This document shows positions 61,622 through 64,000 of a stretch of DNA of 64,000 nucleotides, one piece after another. The stretch is from Lepidostoma basale (Eukaryota; Arthropoda; Insecta; Trichoptera; Lepidostomatidae), in assembly GCA_022606425.2 (NCBI GenBank), contig JAHDVF020000090.1, positions 248,001-312,000 of the forward strand, written 5' to 3'. The notes under the pieces were generated by a model. That model did not search any database. It was not told where the DNA came from and saw only the letters and a program-made list of their open reading frames with translations. A program made the position numbers and the translations under genes. Position 1 is the first letter of the stretch. Each line of letters starts with the position of its first letter.

Positions 61622-61682
61622 GTCCGGCCGCCCTCCCCGCCCTCCCCGCCCTCCCCGCCCCCGCCCTCCCAGCCCGCAGGAT
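61622..61682. repeat. C-rich tandem repeat
   Basis: GCCCTCCCC-type 9-mers repeated about five times (gccgccctccccgccctccc). The minus strand has regularly spaced G-runs. Confidence 0.7.
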
Positions 61683-62475
61683 GTTTGTGCGCCGCCCGTT
61701 GTTAGTAATTTGTTTCGTTCAATTGCACTTTTTTATGTTTTTGTCCAATCAGTAATTATTAGTCTTTCACTACGGACAGGCGGGATTGGTCGGGATTTTT
61801 TACACAACTTTTTAATTCAAACTTTCTGTCGAGCTTCAACTGCAGGAGAACTTTTATAATAAGTTAAGAGCTTAAACAAAGCTCCAAAATCTAATTATAT
61901 TGTGTGTAGTAACATCGGAACTCTAATGATCCCAAAAAGAAAGTTTTCTTAAATTTGAACAACCATGTAATATTAAAGATTGCATTCAAATCGAACAAAA
62001 TAGTTTTTCAATTACAGATGGACCCACTAAACACGATGGCGTTCTAAATTTAATTTTGAAAATTCTCCACGAAATGAAATTTCAACTGACAATCTTTTAC
62101 TTTCGACTTTTAGTTTTATGAATCTAAGCGTTGCTTGCCTCCTAGATATGAGATTGGCTTAAACCGTTCTTGCGATAATAAGGTATAATGAAGTGGTCGC
62201 TTTATTCAAAACACTCTGTGTTAGGTACCAATTTGAGATTTTACTCTGCTGCAATACTAGTTTGGAAATGCCCCCATTTCCTCCGGACACACAATCTCAG
62301 AATGGACACGAGCGCGGCGCTTTCAGGGTCATTTCGGACAATAATCTACACGGTGTTCACAAACATTTCAATTCAATTAAAGTTTTTTTGTAAATACGAT
62401 GAACGATATATTATTTATATATTTTTCCACACAAGATATATTGACTTAAATATTCCATAAGCATTGATCGGAAAT
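61683..62475. other. No recognisable gene
   Basis: Frames at 62188-62460 are open but overlapping and unsupported. Confidence 0.2.
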
Positions 62476-62479
62476 AAAA

Positions 62480-62880
62480 AAACTAACTAACTAACCATCA
62501 CGCCGTCTCCCCGAAGGGGTAAGCAGAAAGAATGGACTGCCATACTTTTCTTTCCTGATATATTTCTCTCGCTTCCTAAACATTCATACATCGTATCATG
62601 TACGCGCGTCGATTTTTCTGGCTCTTTACATGGCCGAAATTCAAAATTCGATTATTTGATCGTGCCACATTTTCCTCGGTCTTCTTCTATTTCTGGTTCC
62701 ATTTACATCGTTAACATATAATTTTTACCATTCTTTCTTCATTCTTTCTTTCCATATGTCCAAACCATCTTAATGATCCTTTCAATATTTTGTTCATAAC
62801 ACCATCATTCGCACCGCATTCACATCTAATATTTTCATTCGACACTCTCTCATACTCGTACACAGAGTATCCACAAAATA
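62480..62880 (-). mobile_element. LINE-A 3' end
   Basis: ctaactaactaaccatcacg, gaaggggtaagcagaaagaa, tatcatgtacgcgcgtcgat, ttgatcgtgccacattttcc, ttgtccaaaccatcttaatg. Confidence 0.7.
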
Positions 62881-63505
62881 AAAAAACCTTTTAAATGATA
62901 TTTTTTTTACGAACGAAAGTGGTATGCAGCTCCGCCAAGTCGTTTAAAAAATACGTTAATGTCCTAGCAATTGAAATACGTCATCTGTCATTGTACCACA
63001 ATTATTACAGAAAATCGTTTTTTGTTAAATATATATACATATATTTTTTTCAACATTGTTCAAGCAACAATAATAACAAAAGCCGAAATAGTAATGAAAA
63101 AATGTTGAATTTAAAGTAATGCAAATTTACGAATTAAAACGCTGTTTTCCATTATTTTATAGATATGTTTTTGAGATACCTAAATCTATACCTCTCTATA
63201 CCCTTATCATTGTGAAAACGGCAAAAAATTCCGTCGTTAGCAGTTCATCTCATTCTCCAGGGTGAAGGTATAATATTTCAATATAATATTCAAAACAAGT
63301 CTAGAACAACGTTCATAACTGGTATACATTGATTCTTTGTAATTAAATATCCCCATTATGGAATTCTACAGTGTTAACCCTTCAAGTAAGATAACTGTCG
63401 AATATCTGTTTTGGGGGTTTAGATATAAGAAATACGATTTAAAATGTATTATTTCTTGACTCCAAAAAGAATATAAAACGTCCTTTTTAGTTAAAGATTT
63501 ATTTT
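62881..63505. other. No recognisable gene
   Basis: AT-rich with a homopolymer-rich stretch near 63040-63090. Confidence 0.2.
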
Positions 63506-63665
63506 ACTCTCTTATGAAGCACTGAATTTGTGGTGTGGCATTATTAACAATAATTTATAGAATAATTATCATGTATTTTGATATAACAACACTTTGTTTT
63601 ATTTATTTTCTAATAATGTCAAAGCTACGGCGAGAGCGAAACCGATTGGTTCGATAAAACAAAAT
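63506..63665. repeat. Dispersed repeat, copy at 53640-53770
   Basis: atgaagcactgaatttgtgg and tgtggcattattaacaataa, then gctacggcgagagcgaaacc. The 53.6-kb copy has atgaagcccttaatttgtgg and the mirrored gtttcgctcctgctggagct. Confidence 0.55.
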
Positions 63666-63718
63666 AATGTGGAGTAAAAACAAAGTACTCAAGTGTCATA
63701 CATTATTTTTAAAGTTTT

Positions 63719-63846
63719 TATTATTTTAATGACATATTACGTTTTCGCTAAGGCAGACATTTGATAATACCTTAGTGTAACGAAACGTGTCATTCCCAGA
63801 TAATGAAATAGAGCCTCTATAAAAGCAACGTTTCCAATAACATTGA
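63719..63846. repeat. FB1 MITE, degraded
   Basis: gacatattacgttttcgcta, aggcagacatttgataatac, cttagtgtaacgaaacgtgt, cattcccag. Confidence 0.6.
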
Positions 63847-63899
63847 AAACGAATATTCCGATCACGTGAGAAAAATCACCTTGTAGATTTTCACAACAC

Positions 63900-64000
63900 G
63901 CTACTACTCATTGGGTTCCAGCCACAAGCTGGAAGCTCTCGGGTCAGGGGAAGAGCTGACGGCGCGGGAGTACGCGGGGAGGGGGGAGGGTTGGGACCAG
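63900..64000. other. GC-rich window end
   Basis: The sequence becomes GC-rich with G-runs (gcggggaggggggagggttg). It may continue into a feature outside the window. Confidence 0.2.

Overview
This is eukaryotic, AT-rich DNA that is crowded with transposons and has short introns. It is almost certainly from an insect, and most likely a moth or butterfly. That placing is inferred from the mix of non-LTR elements with short tandem tails, piggyBac-type TTAA insertions, a mariner relic, tRNA-derived SINEs and many foldback MITEs. Nothing bacterial, organellar or viral was recognised.

The biological content is a tandem cluster of three paralogous genes on the minus strand between 29.4 and 55.8 kb. 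I call them A (55841 to 46121), B (43039 to 38822) and C (35231 to 29369). Each has a tiny first exon for a signal peptide, always ending in phase 1. A string of small exons follows, each starting and ending in phase 0, and then a short terminal exon. Together they encode secreted proteins made almost only of repeated saposin A-type (SapA) domains, with the pattern C-x7-C-x8-C-x5-C and a core like GPSFWC. The domains are joined by Thr/Pro-rich, mucin-like linkers. No SapB (saposin fold) domain is visible. Every intron cuts a SapA domain at the same place, between its third and fourth cysteine, so each exon is a shuffleable cassette carrying the end of one domain, a linker and the start of the next.

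The cluster is evolving actively. Gene B holds a 528-bp internal tandem duplication of two exons. A gene B cassette and a gene C cassette are nearly identical. B and C each carry an in-frame stop in their penultimate exon. Gene C also has a dead cassette at 31246-31384 and a shifted splice donor. An inverted relic of a gene A exon lies in intron 1 of A. B and C share TATA boxes and an upstream block. That block is tandemly repeated before gene C, and a 648-bp piggyBac derivative is inserted in the second copy.

The rest is mostly repeats. From 0 to 16 kb: relics of a LINE family with a (GTTA)n tail, other LINE 3' ends, a (GATTT)n-tailed family, foldback MITEs, a mariner relic and some unique GC-richer patches. 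From 16.9 to 29 kb: a 1.95-kb element with 8-bp target duplications, a 1.5-kb TTAA-flanked element cutting a LINE, more LINE ends and a SINE. From 56 to 64 kb: an inverted pair of MITEs, two possible host exons of unknown function (58.2 and 59.05 kb), LINE ends and GC-rich tracts. Introns of A, B and C hold antisense LINE fragments and MITEs. All coordinates were read by eye from sequence and splice signals, and no search or alignment could be run.
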